Source of the DNA: JAJVID01 sp036565725
Lineage (GTDB): Bacteria > Acidobacteriota > Blastocatellia > RBC074
DNA: 36,881 nt
Direction of reading: 5' to 3'
Assembly (NCBI GenBank): GCA_036565725.1
Contig: DATCXQ010000389.1
Coordinates: 1-36,881, forward strand
The translations under genes and the position numbers were made by a program. Positions 7,822-13,436 of the stretch are shown here, in pieces. Numbering within the stretch: position 1 is the first letter of the stretch; the number at the start of each line of letters is the position of its first letter. Under the pieces are notes generated by a model. That model was not told the origin of the DNA. It was given only the letters and a program-made list of their open reading frames with translations, and did not search any database.

Positions 7822-8754
7822 CTATTCGACCTTGATTCTGGGATCGAGCAGCCGGTACGCGAAATCCGTGAGAAGATTGGCGACAATGTAAGTGAGCGCG
7901 ATCATAAGGATGCAGCCTTGAACCATCGGATAATCGCGCGAGTTGATGGCTTCAACGGTCAGGCGCCCGATCCCCGGCCAACTGAAGATCACTTCGGTGA
8001 TTATGGCCCCGGCCAGCAGCACGCCGAATTGCAATCCGATCACCGTGACGACTGGGATCAACCCGTTTTTCAGGACGTGCTTGTAAATCACCTGCCGCTC
8101 GTTCAACCCTTTCGCGCGAGCCGTCCTCACGTAATCTTCGCCCAACTCCTCTATTACGCTCGAACGAACCATGCGGGTCAGGAACGCCGCCAGCGGCGCG
8201 CCCATCGTGATCGCCGGCAGGATCAGATACTCCAGCCCGAAATTGCCCGAGACGGGGAGGAGATTGAGCTTGATAGCGAACAGGTAGACCATTAATGGCC
8301 CGAGCACGAAGCCGGGCGCGCTGATGCCGAGCAACGCCACGACAGACGCGATGTTGTCCATTGCCTTGCCCTGGTTCCTTCCCGCCGTGACGCCGAGCGG
8401 TATGGCGATTAGAATCGCGAAGGCGAGTCCGGCCAGGGCCAGCTTGATGGTCGCCGGATAGCGTCTGAGGATTTTTTCGAGGACGTGGTCAGACGGATTG
8501 ATCAAACTTATGCCCAGGTCGCCTTGCAGAACCCCGCGCCAGTAGTTGAGGTATTGCCGGGAGAGCGTCTGGTCCATACCGAGCTTATGCTTTAACTCGT
8601 TGACTTGCTGTTCGGTCGCGTTGTCGCCGAGCGCGTTCCTCACCGGATCGCCGGGAACGATGTGAATCAACAGAAAAACGAGTGTGACTACAGCCCATAC
8701 TACTGGCGCTACGAATAATAAGCGCTTTGCCAGGGCGGTGATGACGTTTCGCAT
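7822..8754 (-). CDS. Peptide-type ABC transporter permease, DppB/OppB family
   Basis: 310 residues. N-terminal helix LLFVAPVVWAVVTLVFLLIHIVPGDPVRNALG is the typical DppB opening, followed by the periplasmic segment HKLGMDQTLSRQYLNYWRGVLQGDLGISL and further helices. The EAA loop EELGEDYVRTARAKGLNERQVIYKHVLKNGLIPV is well preserved. It is the first gene of the two-gene unit with the DppC-like permease. The upstream region 8755-8900 shows no convincing promoter. As with its partner, the substrate is unknown because no binding protein is visible. Confidence 0.93.
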   Translation of the reverse strand: MRNVITALAKRLLFVAPVVWAVVTLVFLLIHIVPGDPVRNALGDNATEQQVNELKHKLGMDQTLSRQYLNYWRGVLQGDLGISLINPSDHVLEKILRRYPATIKLALAGLAFAILIAIPLGVTAGRNQGKAMDNIASVVALLGISAPGFVLGPLMVYLFAIKLNLLPVSGNFGLEYLILPAITMGAPLAAFLTRMVRSSVIEELGEDYVRTARAKGLNERQVIYKHVLKNGLIPVVTVIGLQFGVLLAGAIITEVIFSWPGIGRLTVEAINSRDYPMVQGCILMIALTYIVANLLTDFAYRLLDPRIKVE

Positions 8755-9138
8755 GGGCCTAATAATAGCAGAGATTTGCTATCTATGGCTTTGTGTAACC
8801 CCTTGTCCCCAATAGTTGACACTGGTATGCCAAAATGCCACACCCCAGGCGCCGAGCCCGGTAAATATTTCAATCTGCCTTTGAATGCTCTGATTACGCT
8901 TTGGAATCGCCTTTCGGACACCTAGTAGGCAATTAGATCAGTATTCCTTTGCAAGAGGATTGATTATCCTACGTTCCGTCGTGGGATCGTTCACACATCT
9001 TAAAGTAATACACAGATAGTGGGCCCGAAGCAACTTATGGCATTCATGTTGCGTCTGAACGCGCATTACAGGAGGAAGAGGTTAGGAAATTTACCGAATC
9101 GACTTTGAAAAGATTTGAAAAGAGAGGAACGGACGACA
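8755..9138. other. Intergenic region, nothing firmly identified
   Basis: 384 bases between divergent genes (dppB minus, small protein plus). It is AT-richer than its surroundings. Isolated promoter-like words occur (TTGACA at 8816-8821) but without a matching second box. GGAGG near 9071 is followed only by a 23-codon frame that I do not accept as a gene. Confidence 0.5.
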
Positions 9139-9471
9139 ATGATCAAAAAGACTGGCGATTTAGCTCTGACGGCGGGAACTGAAGAAGTGATCGCCGTAAA
9201 CAACGCCAAGAGTAATGATCTGGCGATTGAAGACAAGGCCGTGTCCGTTGAGCATCCCGACTTACAGGAGAAGGTCAATTTAGTAATCCATGGATGGCTG
9301 ACCGATATGTGGCTGTTGACTACCGGTGAGCATGTTGACGCTGACTCAACTCCCCACAAGAAGCATAACGGACGTCCTCTGGCCATAGTCTGCGACGGCC
9401 AGATGAAACTGATGGAATCGAAACCAAGCGCGCTTAACGCTTTACGAGCAGTCGGCATTGAAATGTCGTAA
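9139..9471 (+). CDS. Small hypothetical protein
   Basis: 110 residues from the ATG at 9139, with AGAGAGGA about ten bases upstream. A TTG at 9115 in the same frame would add eight residues. The sequence has no signal peptide or membrane helix. Its first ~45 residues are acidic and polar; the second half, with HGWLTDMWLLTTGEHVDAD and GRPLAIVCDGQMKLMESKPSALNALRAVGIEM, looks like a compact folded domain. I do not recognise the family. The gene stands alone and is followed 31 bases later by a strong intrinsic terminator, which argues for a real, well-defined monocistronic transcript. The neighbouring small gene on the other strand (9543-9791) is also unknown. Confidence 0.65.
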   Translation: MIKKTGDLALTAGTEEVIAVNNAKSNDLAIEDKAVSVEHPDLQEKVNLVIHGWLTDMWLLTTGEHVDADSTPHKKHNGRPLAIVCDGQMKLMESKPSALNALRAVGIEMS

Positions 9472-9502
9472 GGCCGCCTGCGAGAACTTTTACTCGGTTT
9501 TT

Positions 9503-9540
9503 AGGGATTGAGTGCGATAAGCATACTCAATCCCTTTTTT
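9503..9540 (+). terminator. Intrinsic terminator of the 9139-9471 gene
   Basis: Perfect 11-bp stem (9503-9513 with 9525-9535), 11-nt loop, and an unbroken run of T to 9540 at the end of the right arm. Confidence 0.9.
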
Positions 9541-9542
9541 CA

Positions 9543-9791
9543 TCACTTATTCTTCCTCGACCGTATGATGCGTAACACTTCTCCAGTGTGAATCGGGGTC
9601 GCCTTGTTGAGCACCGTGTGTTGAATCGTGATCAGCAATTGATCGTCCCGGCCCCGGAAGCGCCCGGTCAATGGATGATTGCCGGTTTGCACAACCACTC
9701 CTTCCCGCACCATGTTCCAAAATTGCTTCTGCGTTATCCAATATTCCTTGCCGTCGTTGCATATGATCAGGGCAGTTTTTTTGACTTTCAT
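9543..9791 (-). CDS. Small hypothetical protein
   Basis: 82 residues from the ATG at 9791 (MKVKKTALIICNDGKEYWITQKQFW). The frame stays open further upstream, but that part overlaps the GATCGAAG-type repeat at 9912-9984 and is Cys/Arg-rich and unlikely. The protein is short and basic at its end (LRIIRSRKNK), with a probable beta-rich core around GVVVQTGNHPLTGRFRGRDDQLLITIQHTVL. No motif identifies a function and no clear ribosome site is visible, so it could be non-coding. It is convergent with the small gene at 9139-9471 and lies downstream of aroF on the same strand, separated by about 185 bases. Confidence 0.5.
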   Translation of the reverse strand: MKVKKTALIICNDGKEYWITQKQFWNMVREGVVVQTGNHPLTGRFRGRDDQLLITIQHTVLNKATPIHTGEVLRIIRSRKNK

Positions 9792-9911
9792 ATTCGTCCG
9801 ACCGTAAGAGAATTTTTGAGAGTCGCCAGTGTTTAATCCGTTTTGACCAAAAGTGATCAGGAAGCGCCATCCACAAGTAAGGCATTTTGTCACGACGACG
9901 AGCGCACGGCA

Positions 9912-9984
9912 AGGATCGAAGATTGAAGATTGAGAATAGTGGCGTCGGGGGAAAGACGCCACTATATCTTCGATCTTCAATCCT
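9912..9984. repeat. Long GATCGAAG-family palindrome containing the aroF stop
   Basis: The inner arms pair perfectly (AGTGGCGTC 9938-9946 with GACGCCACT 9955-9963), and the outer GATTGAAGAT/ATCTTCAATC units extend the stem to about 28 bp with small bulges. The aroF stop codon (9977-9979) lies inside the right arm. Confidence 0.85.
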
Positions 9985-11002
9985 CGGCATTCGATACTTT
10001 GCGTAGATCAATGTAAGGCTCGATCTCGCGCATCATTGAGGAGAATTCTTCAAACCTCAGCGACTGCGGCCCGTCCGACCAGGCCTCTTCGGGGCGGGGA
10101 TGGACTTCGGCCATCAAACCGTCGGCGCCGACCGCGACGGCGGCCTTCGCCAGGGGACGAACCAGACTTCGTTTACCTGTGGCGTGGCTGGGATCGATGA
10201 CCACGGGCAGGTGGGTCAATTCATTCAGCAGCGGGACGGCCGCGATGTCCAGAGTGTTGCGCGTGGCCGTTTCAAATGTGCGAATGCCGCGCTCGCATAA
10301 CATCACATTCGGGTTGCCGTGCGTCACGATGTATTCCGCCGATAGCAGGAATTCTTTGATGGTCGCAGAAAGTCCGCGCTTCAACATGACAGGCTTCGAG
10401 ACCTCGCCCAGTTTCTTGAGCAGCGCGAAATTTTGCATGTTGCGCGCGCCAATCTGCAGAATGTCGGCGTATTCCGCCACCAGTTCGACGTCCTCCGTAT
10501 CTAGAACCTCGGTGATGACTTTCAAACCCGTGCGCTTGCGGGCCTCGGCCAGGAGCTTCAGCCCTTCTTCGGCGAGTCCCTGGAAATCATAGGGCGAAGT
10601 GCGAGGCTTGTAGGCTCCGCCGCGAAGAATCCTGGCGCCCGAGGCCGCCACGGCCTCGGCTGTCGACATCAATTGTTCATGGCCTTCAACCGAACACGGC
10701 CCCGCCATTACGACGAAGCCACCGTCGCCGATGCTTACGTCTCCGACCTTGATCACGCTCTTTTGCTTCTTAACTTCACAACTTACGAGTTTAAAAGGTT
10801 GCAGGATCGGAAAGGCGTCTTCGACTCCGTCGGCTGATTTCAGGTGCTCGATATGCTCTTTTTTGTCGCCGGGGCCGATGGCGGCTATGACGGTTCTCTC
10901 CGTTCCGCGAATCACATGCGGAGAGTAGCCGAACTCGCGAATGCGGTCGCAGATGTGCCCGATCTGACTCTCAGTCGCTCCAGCTTGCATTGCTACAATC
11001 AT
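9977..11002 (-). CDS. aroF: DAHP synthase (3-deoxy-7-phosphoheptulonate synthase), type I-beta
   Basis: 341 residues. Catalyses the first step of the shikimate pathway, condensing phosphoenolpyruvate and erythrose 4-phosphate. The N-terminal ~75 residues form the ferredoxin-like regulatory domain typical of the AroF/AroG I-beta class (HICDRIREFGYSPHVIRGTERTVIAAIG). The TIM barrel follows: VMAGPCSVE, RGGAYKPRTSPYDFQG, ITEVLDTEDVELVAEYADILQIGARNMQNF, MLKRGLSAT, and VIDPSHATGKR with GLMAEVHPRPEEAWSDGPQSL at the end. GAGGAG lies seven bases before the ATG. It follows pheA by 70 bases filled by a palindrome, so both are probably one transcript under the pheA attenuator. The last codons and stop lie inside a repeat. 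Confidence 0.95.
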   Translation of the reverse strand: MIVAMQAGATESQIGHICDRIREFGYSPHVIRGTERTVIAAIGPGDKKEHIEHLKSADGVEDAFPILQPFKLVSCEVKKQKSVIKVGDVSIGDGGFVVMAGPCSVEGHEQLMSTAEAVAASGARILRGGAYKPRTSPYDFQGLAEEGLKLLAEARKRTGLKVITEVLDTEDVELVAEYADILQIGARNMQNFALLKKLGEVSKPVMLKRGLSATIKEFLLSAEYIVTHGNPNVMLCERGIRTFETATRNTLDIAAVPLLNELTHLPVVIDPSHATGKRSLVRPLAKAAVAVGADGLMAEVHPRPEEAWSDGPQSLRFEEFSSMMREIEPYIDLRKVSNAED

Positions 11003-11018
11003 TGTTGATCTCCTCGAA

Positions 11019-11073
11019 GGGACTTATGGGACTTATGGGACTTATATGGCCTCATAATAAGTCCCATAAGTCC
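11019..11073. repeat. GGGACTTAT-family palindrome between pheA and aroF
   Basis: Tandem GGGACTTAT units (from 11019) form a perfect 17-bp stem, 11029-11045 with 11057-11073, 11-nt loop. The right arm ends on the first base of the pheA stop triplet (11073-11075). Related to 13078-13140. Confidence 0.9.
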
Positions 11074-11933
11074 TATTCAGCCTGTTTATAACTCCCTAAA
11101 ACTTTGACGCTCGTGGCGAATTCCCGCAGGTGCGCCAGCGCGTTGCTGACGCGAGGTTCGGTCTGGGCGCCGATGAAATCCAGGTAGAAACTGTATTCCC
11201 ACGGGCGACCGATCAGCGGCCGCGATTCGATCTTCAGTAAATCGATGTCGCGCAGAGCGAACACAGCCATCGCGCGGTAAAGCGACCCCGTGCGATTTTC
11301 GAGCGAGAATACGATCGAGGTCTTGTCGGCGTCGGGCGGCGTCTGGGCGCAAGCGTCTTCCAGCGCGAGCAGCAAAAATCGAGTAAAGTTCGCCTGGTCG
11401 TCTTCAATGCCGGGAACCAGAATCCTGGCGCCGTAAACTTCGGCCGCCGCCACGCTGGCGATCGCCGCCGCCCCGGCCTCATGGCTCTCCATAATCATCT
11501 TGACGCTGCCCGCAGTGTCGTAAGCGGCGACCGGCCGCATCTCGGGACGCCCGCTTAGAAACCTCCTGCACTGCCCCAAGGCTACGGGGTGCGAATAGAC
11601 GCGCTTCACATCTTCGATCTTCGTTCCCGGCGCGACGATCAGATTGTGAATGATCCGAAGGTTGGTTTCACCCACGATCCTCAGACTGTGTTTTAGCAGC
11701 AGGTCGTAGTTTTGGTGAACCGAACCGAAAAGCGAATTTTCGATCGGCGCCAGGCAGTAGTTGCTCGAACCGTCTTCGACCTCGGCGAACATCTTCTCGA
11801 ACGTTTCGCATGGGATAAGCTCGACCTCGTGGCCGAGCAGTTTGCGCGCCGCCTCGCCGCTGAACGCCCCAGGTTCGCCCTGAAACGTGACGCGCGGATT
11901 CTTTGCTTCATTCGTTTCCATTGTTTCAATCAT
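11073..11933 (-). CDS. pheA: Prephenate dehydratase with C-terminal ACT domain
   Basis: 286 residues from the ATG at 11933, chosen because AAGGGGG sits nine bases upstream; an in-frame TTG at 11942 would overlap that site. The enzyme converts prephenate to phenylpyruvate in phenylalanine synthesis. It begins with VTFQGEPGAFSGEAA, has APIENSLFGSVHQNYDLLL, SHPVALGQC and the catalytic TRF in DDQANFTRFLLLA. The ACT domain starts near residue 195 with ENRTGSLYRAMAVFALRDIDLLKIESRPL, whose GSL and ESRP patterns are the Phe-binding feedback site. There is no chorismate mutase domain. It is followed by aroF. A leader peptide and terminator upstream indicate attenuation control by charged tRNA-Phe. Confidence 0.95.
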   Translation of the reverse strand: MIETMETNEAKNPRVTFQGEPGAFSGEAARKLLGHEVELIPCETFEKMFAEVEDGSSNYCLAPIENSLFGSVHQNYDLLLKHSLRIVGETNLRIIHNLIVAPGTKIEDVKRVYSHPVALGQCRRFLSGRPEMRPVAAYDTAGSVKMIMESHEAGAAAIASVAAAEVYGARILVPGIEDDQANFTRFLLLALEDACAQTPPDADKTSIVFSLENRTGSLYRAMAVFALRDIDLLKIESRPLIGRPWEYSFYLDFIGAQTEPRVSNALAHLREFATSVKVLGSYKQAE

Positions 11934-11981
11934 CCAATACAACCCCCTTAACAGCGCCGCGCGCGGCTGCGCGGCTAAATC

Positions 11982-12018
11982 AAAAGGCCCCTCATCCTAT
12001 TTGAATGAGGGGCCTTTT
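11982..12018 (-). terminator. Attenuator terminator in the pheA leader
   Basis: Perfect 14-bp stem (12018-12005 with 11995-11982 on the minus strand), 9-nt loop, tail TTTTGATTT. It begins 24 bases after the leader peptide stop and ends 48 bases before the pheA ATG. Its first arm contains GGCCCCTC, which can pair instead with GAGGGGTC in the leader (minus strand, 12068-12061; one G-U pair), giving a possible antiterminator. It also carries a T-run on the plus strand, but no plus-strand gene ends here. Confidence 0.85.
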
Positions 12019-12042
12019 TTCAGGCTTTTCGTTCGCTCCCGT

Positions 12043-12195
12043 TCAAGCCAACGAACTTATGACCCCTCTCCGGCGGCTAAAGTACAAATAGTACCTGAAG
12101 CTAAAGCCAAATTTAAAAGAGAAGGGCAGGCTCGATTTGCGCGCGCTTCGCGCCGATCGGGCGCAAGTTCGAGTTTTGGTGAGCCTGTCTAGCAT
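12043..12195 (-). CDS. pheA leader peptide, Phe/Tyr-rich (attenuation)
   Basis: A 50-codon frame from ATG 12195 to TGA 12043, not in usual ORF lists because of its size. Residues 24-39 read PFSFKFGFSFRYYLYF: six Phe and three Tyr in 15 codons (25-39), followed by SRRRG. GGAG lies nine bases before the ATG. It sits between a strong promoter (12261-12289) and the terminator at 11982-12018, directly before pheA. This is the classical arrangement of a pheL-type leader: when charged tRNA-Phe is scarce the ribosome stalls in the Phe codons and the antiterminator can form. Residues about 3-23 are encoded by a nested palindrome (12127-12187), an unusual addition. The peptide itself probably has no function beyond translation. 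Confidence 0.8.
   Translation of the reverse strand: MLDRLTKTRTCARSARSARKSSLPFSFKFGFSFRYYLYFSRRRGVISSLA
12127..12187. repeat. Nested palindrome inside the leader peptide frame
   Basis: Outer arms CAGGCTC (12127-12133) and GAGCCTG (12181-12187); inner arms CTCGATTTGCGC (12131-12142) and GCGCAAGTTCGAG (12161-12173) with a one-base bulge; the centre is GCGCG/CGCGC. It encodes the basic Ser/Ala/Arg part of the leader peptide on the minus strand. Confidence 0.75.
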
Positions 12196-12260
12196 AAGTT
12201 TTTACTCCGCCATGCGGAAATATTGTAGAAAATTCGATAAACAGGATTTATGACGTAGGC

Positions 12261-12289
12261 ATTATCAGCAAGGCCCTCTTATGAGTCAA
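12261..12289 (-). promoter_or_regulatory. Sigma70-type promoter of the pheA-aroF unit
   Basis: Minus strand TTGACT (12289-12284), exactly 17 bases, GATAAT (12266-12261): five of six matches in each box. It predicts a transcript start near 12254, about 60 bases before the leader ATG, and lies 10 bases past the stop of the preceding gene. Confidence 0.75.
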
Positions 12290-12299
12290 GAAGAACAGT

Positions 12300-12938
12300 T
12301 CAATTGATCGCTTTACCATCTTCAAGCGAAGCGGTGGGAGTGATGAAATGAAGGTTGAGGTAGGCCTTCAACTCCGCCGCCCATTCGCGCATGCCCTGGT
12401 AATCGATCTCCTGTTCCGTTTTCATATCCCCGGCCATGCCGACGGCGTCCAGACCCAATTCATTGGCTATGTAGAGAGCGCGGGACAAATGAAAACCCTG
12501 CGAAACCAGGACCGCCCGCTTGAGGCCGAAAACCTCTTTCGCTCGCAGGCATGTCTCGTAAGTCGAGCGACCCGAAGTGTCGACGATCACGTCTTTCGGC
12601 GCGACAGCGTGACTGATTAGATAATCGTACATCGCCTTCGGTTCGTTGTAACTCCGATGCCGGGCGTCGCCGGAGACGAGGATGCGGTCCACTTTGTGAG
12701 CGCCGTAAAGCTCAATCGCAGTATTGACGCGGTCTGCGAGGATCGGCGAGAGATCGCCGTTGCCGTAAACGCTCGCGCCGAATACAACAGCCACGCGCGG
12801 CGCCGGCCAGTCGCGCGTGGCTAAACTGCGCATATCGGTCAGGATCCGGTCGTCATACCCGTGAACCTCGCCATGCACGTAAAGCAGGCTCAGGGCGGTG
12901 ATCAGGAGCACGACGATTAACCATTGATAGCGATTCAT
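12300..12938 (-). CDS. SanA/YdcF-like DUF218 membrane protein
   Basis: 212 residues from the ATG at 12938; a TTG at 12956 in frame would add six. A signal anchor helix covers about residues 5-22 (WLIVVLLITALSLLYVHG). The DUF218 pattern follows: VAVVFGASVYGNGDLSPILADRVNTAIELY, ILVSGDARHRSYNEPKAMYDYL, DTSGRSTYETCLRAKEVFG and VLVSQGFHLSRALYIANELG. SanA-type proteins support envelope barrier function in enterobacteria; the chemistry is unclear. The gene is divergent from rpmB and is followed immediately by the pheA promoter, so it probably forms its own unit. Confidence 0.88.
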   Translation of the reverse strand: MNRYQWLIVVLLITALSLLYVHGEVHGYDDRILTDMRSLATRDWPAPRVAVVFGASVYGNGDLSPILADRVNTAIELYGAHKVDRILVSGDARHRSYNEPKAMYDYLISHAVAPKDVIVDTSGRSTYETCLRAKEVFGLKRAVLVSQGFHLSRALYIANELGLDAVGMAGDMKTEQEIDYQGMREWAAELKAYLNLHFITPTASLEDGKAIN

Positions 12939-13055
12939 TGACGCCAAGGCCCCCAAAAAAATCTTCCGGGCGACAATTTCTCAAGAGCACGCGTTATCAA
13001 ACAATTTCAGGGGCGAGGCTGTCAAGCGCGCGCCCTCGCCTTGAAGTCTGGCTTG

Positions 13056-13064
13056 TGATATAGT
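13056..13064 (+). promoter_or_regulatory. Possible extended -10 promoter of rpmB
   Basis: TGATATAGT matches an extended -10 (TGnTATAGT). No good -35 is present. A start near 13071 would place the palindrome 13078-13140 in the rpmB leader. Confidence 0.35.
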
Positions 13065-13077
13065 CCCGCGCTTCGCA

Positions 13078-13140
13078 ATCGCGCGACGGGACTTATGGGA
13101 TTCATAGGTCTTATGAATCCCATAAGTCCCATCGCGCGAT
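13078..13140. repeat. Long GGGACTTAT-family palindrome in front of rpmB
   Basis: Perfect 19-bp inner stem (13088-13106 with 13112-13130, 5-nt loop), extended after one mismatch by a 9-bp outer stem (13078-13086 with 13132-13140). It ends 34 bases before the rpmB ATG and 16 bases before its ribosome site. Confidence 0.92.
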
Positions 13141-13174
13141 GTCCCAAGAAATTTTTGAGGAGCACAGATCATTT

Positions 13175-13411
13175 ATGGCCAAGAAATGTCAGGTGACCGG
13201 CAAGAAACCGATGTTCGGTAACAATGTCTCGCACGCCAACAATAAAACAAAACGCCGCTTCGATCCGAACTTGCAGTGGCATCGTTTCTGGGTCCCGAGC
13301 GAAGGCCGCTGGGTGCGGTTACGCGTGACGCCTCGCGGCATCAAGACCATCGATAAGCGCGGCATCGAGAGAGTTCTCTCGGACATGCGCGCCCGCGGCG
13401 AGAAGGTATAA
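13175..13411 (+). CDS. rpmB: Ribosomal protein bL28
   Basis: 78 residues, beginning MAKKCQVTGKKPMFGNNVSHANNKTKRRF, the bL28 signature, followed by PNLQWHRFWVPSEGRWVRLRVTPRGIKTIDKRGI. A component of the large ribosomal subunit. GAGGAG at 13157-13162 precedes the ATG by 12 bases; an upstream in-frame ATG at 13139 lies in the repeat and is not likely used. Only one Cys is present, so this is the zinc-free form. It is a single gene between a divergent SanA-like gene and a convergent DUF4350 gene. The long palindrome directly upstream may affect its mRNA leader. Confidence 0.96.
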   Translation: MAKKCQVTGKKPMFGNNVSHANNKTKRRFDPNLQWHRFWVPSEGRWVRLRVTPRGIKTIDKRGIERVLSDMRARGEKV

Positions 13412-13420
13412 CAGCGTCGC

Positions 13421-13436
13421 TTGCTTACGCGCGCGG
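13421..13436. repeat. Single copy of the ctaA-end repeat at the DUF4350 stop
   Basis: TTGCTTACGCGCGCGG is identical to 911-926. On the minus strand it supplies the last codons (Arg-Ala) and the TAA of the DUF4350 gene. Confidence 0.8.

Noticed and set aside
7818..7886. N-terminal extension of the DppC-like permease
   Set aside because: It overlaps the dppB C-terminus and lacks family similarity; the ATG at 7817 begins the first membrane segment.
11982..12018. Terminator for a plus-strand gene, suggested by its T-run on the plus strand
   Set aside because: No plus-strand gene ends upstream; the genes on the left are on the minus strand. The symmetric A/T flanks give a usable tail on the minus strand as well.
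12019..12254. T-box or other riboswitch upstream of pheA
   Set aside because: I looked for the T-box sequence (GGTGGNACCGCG) and specifier loop on the minus strand and found none; the Phe-rich frame explains the leader better.
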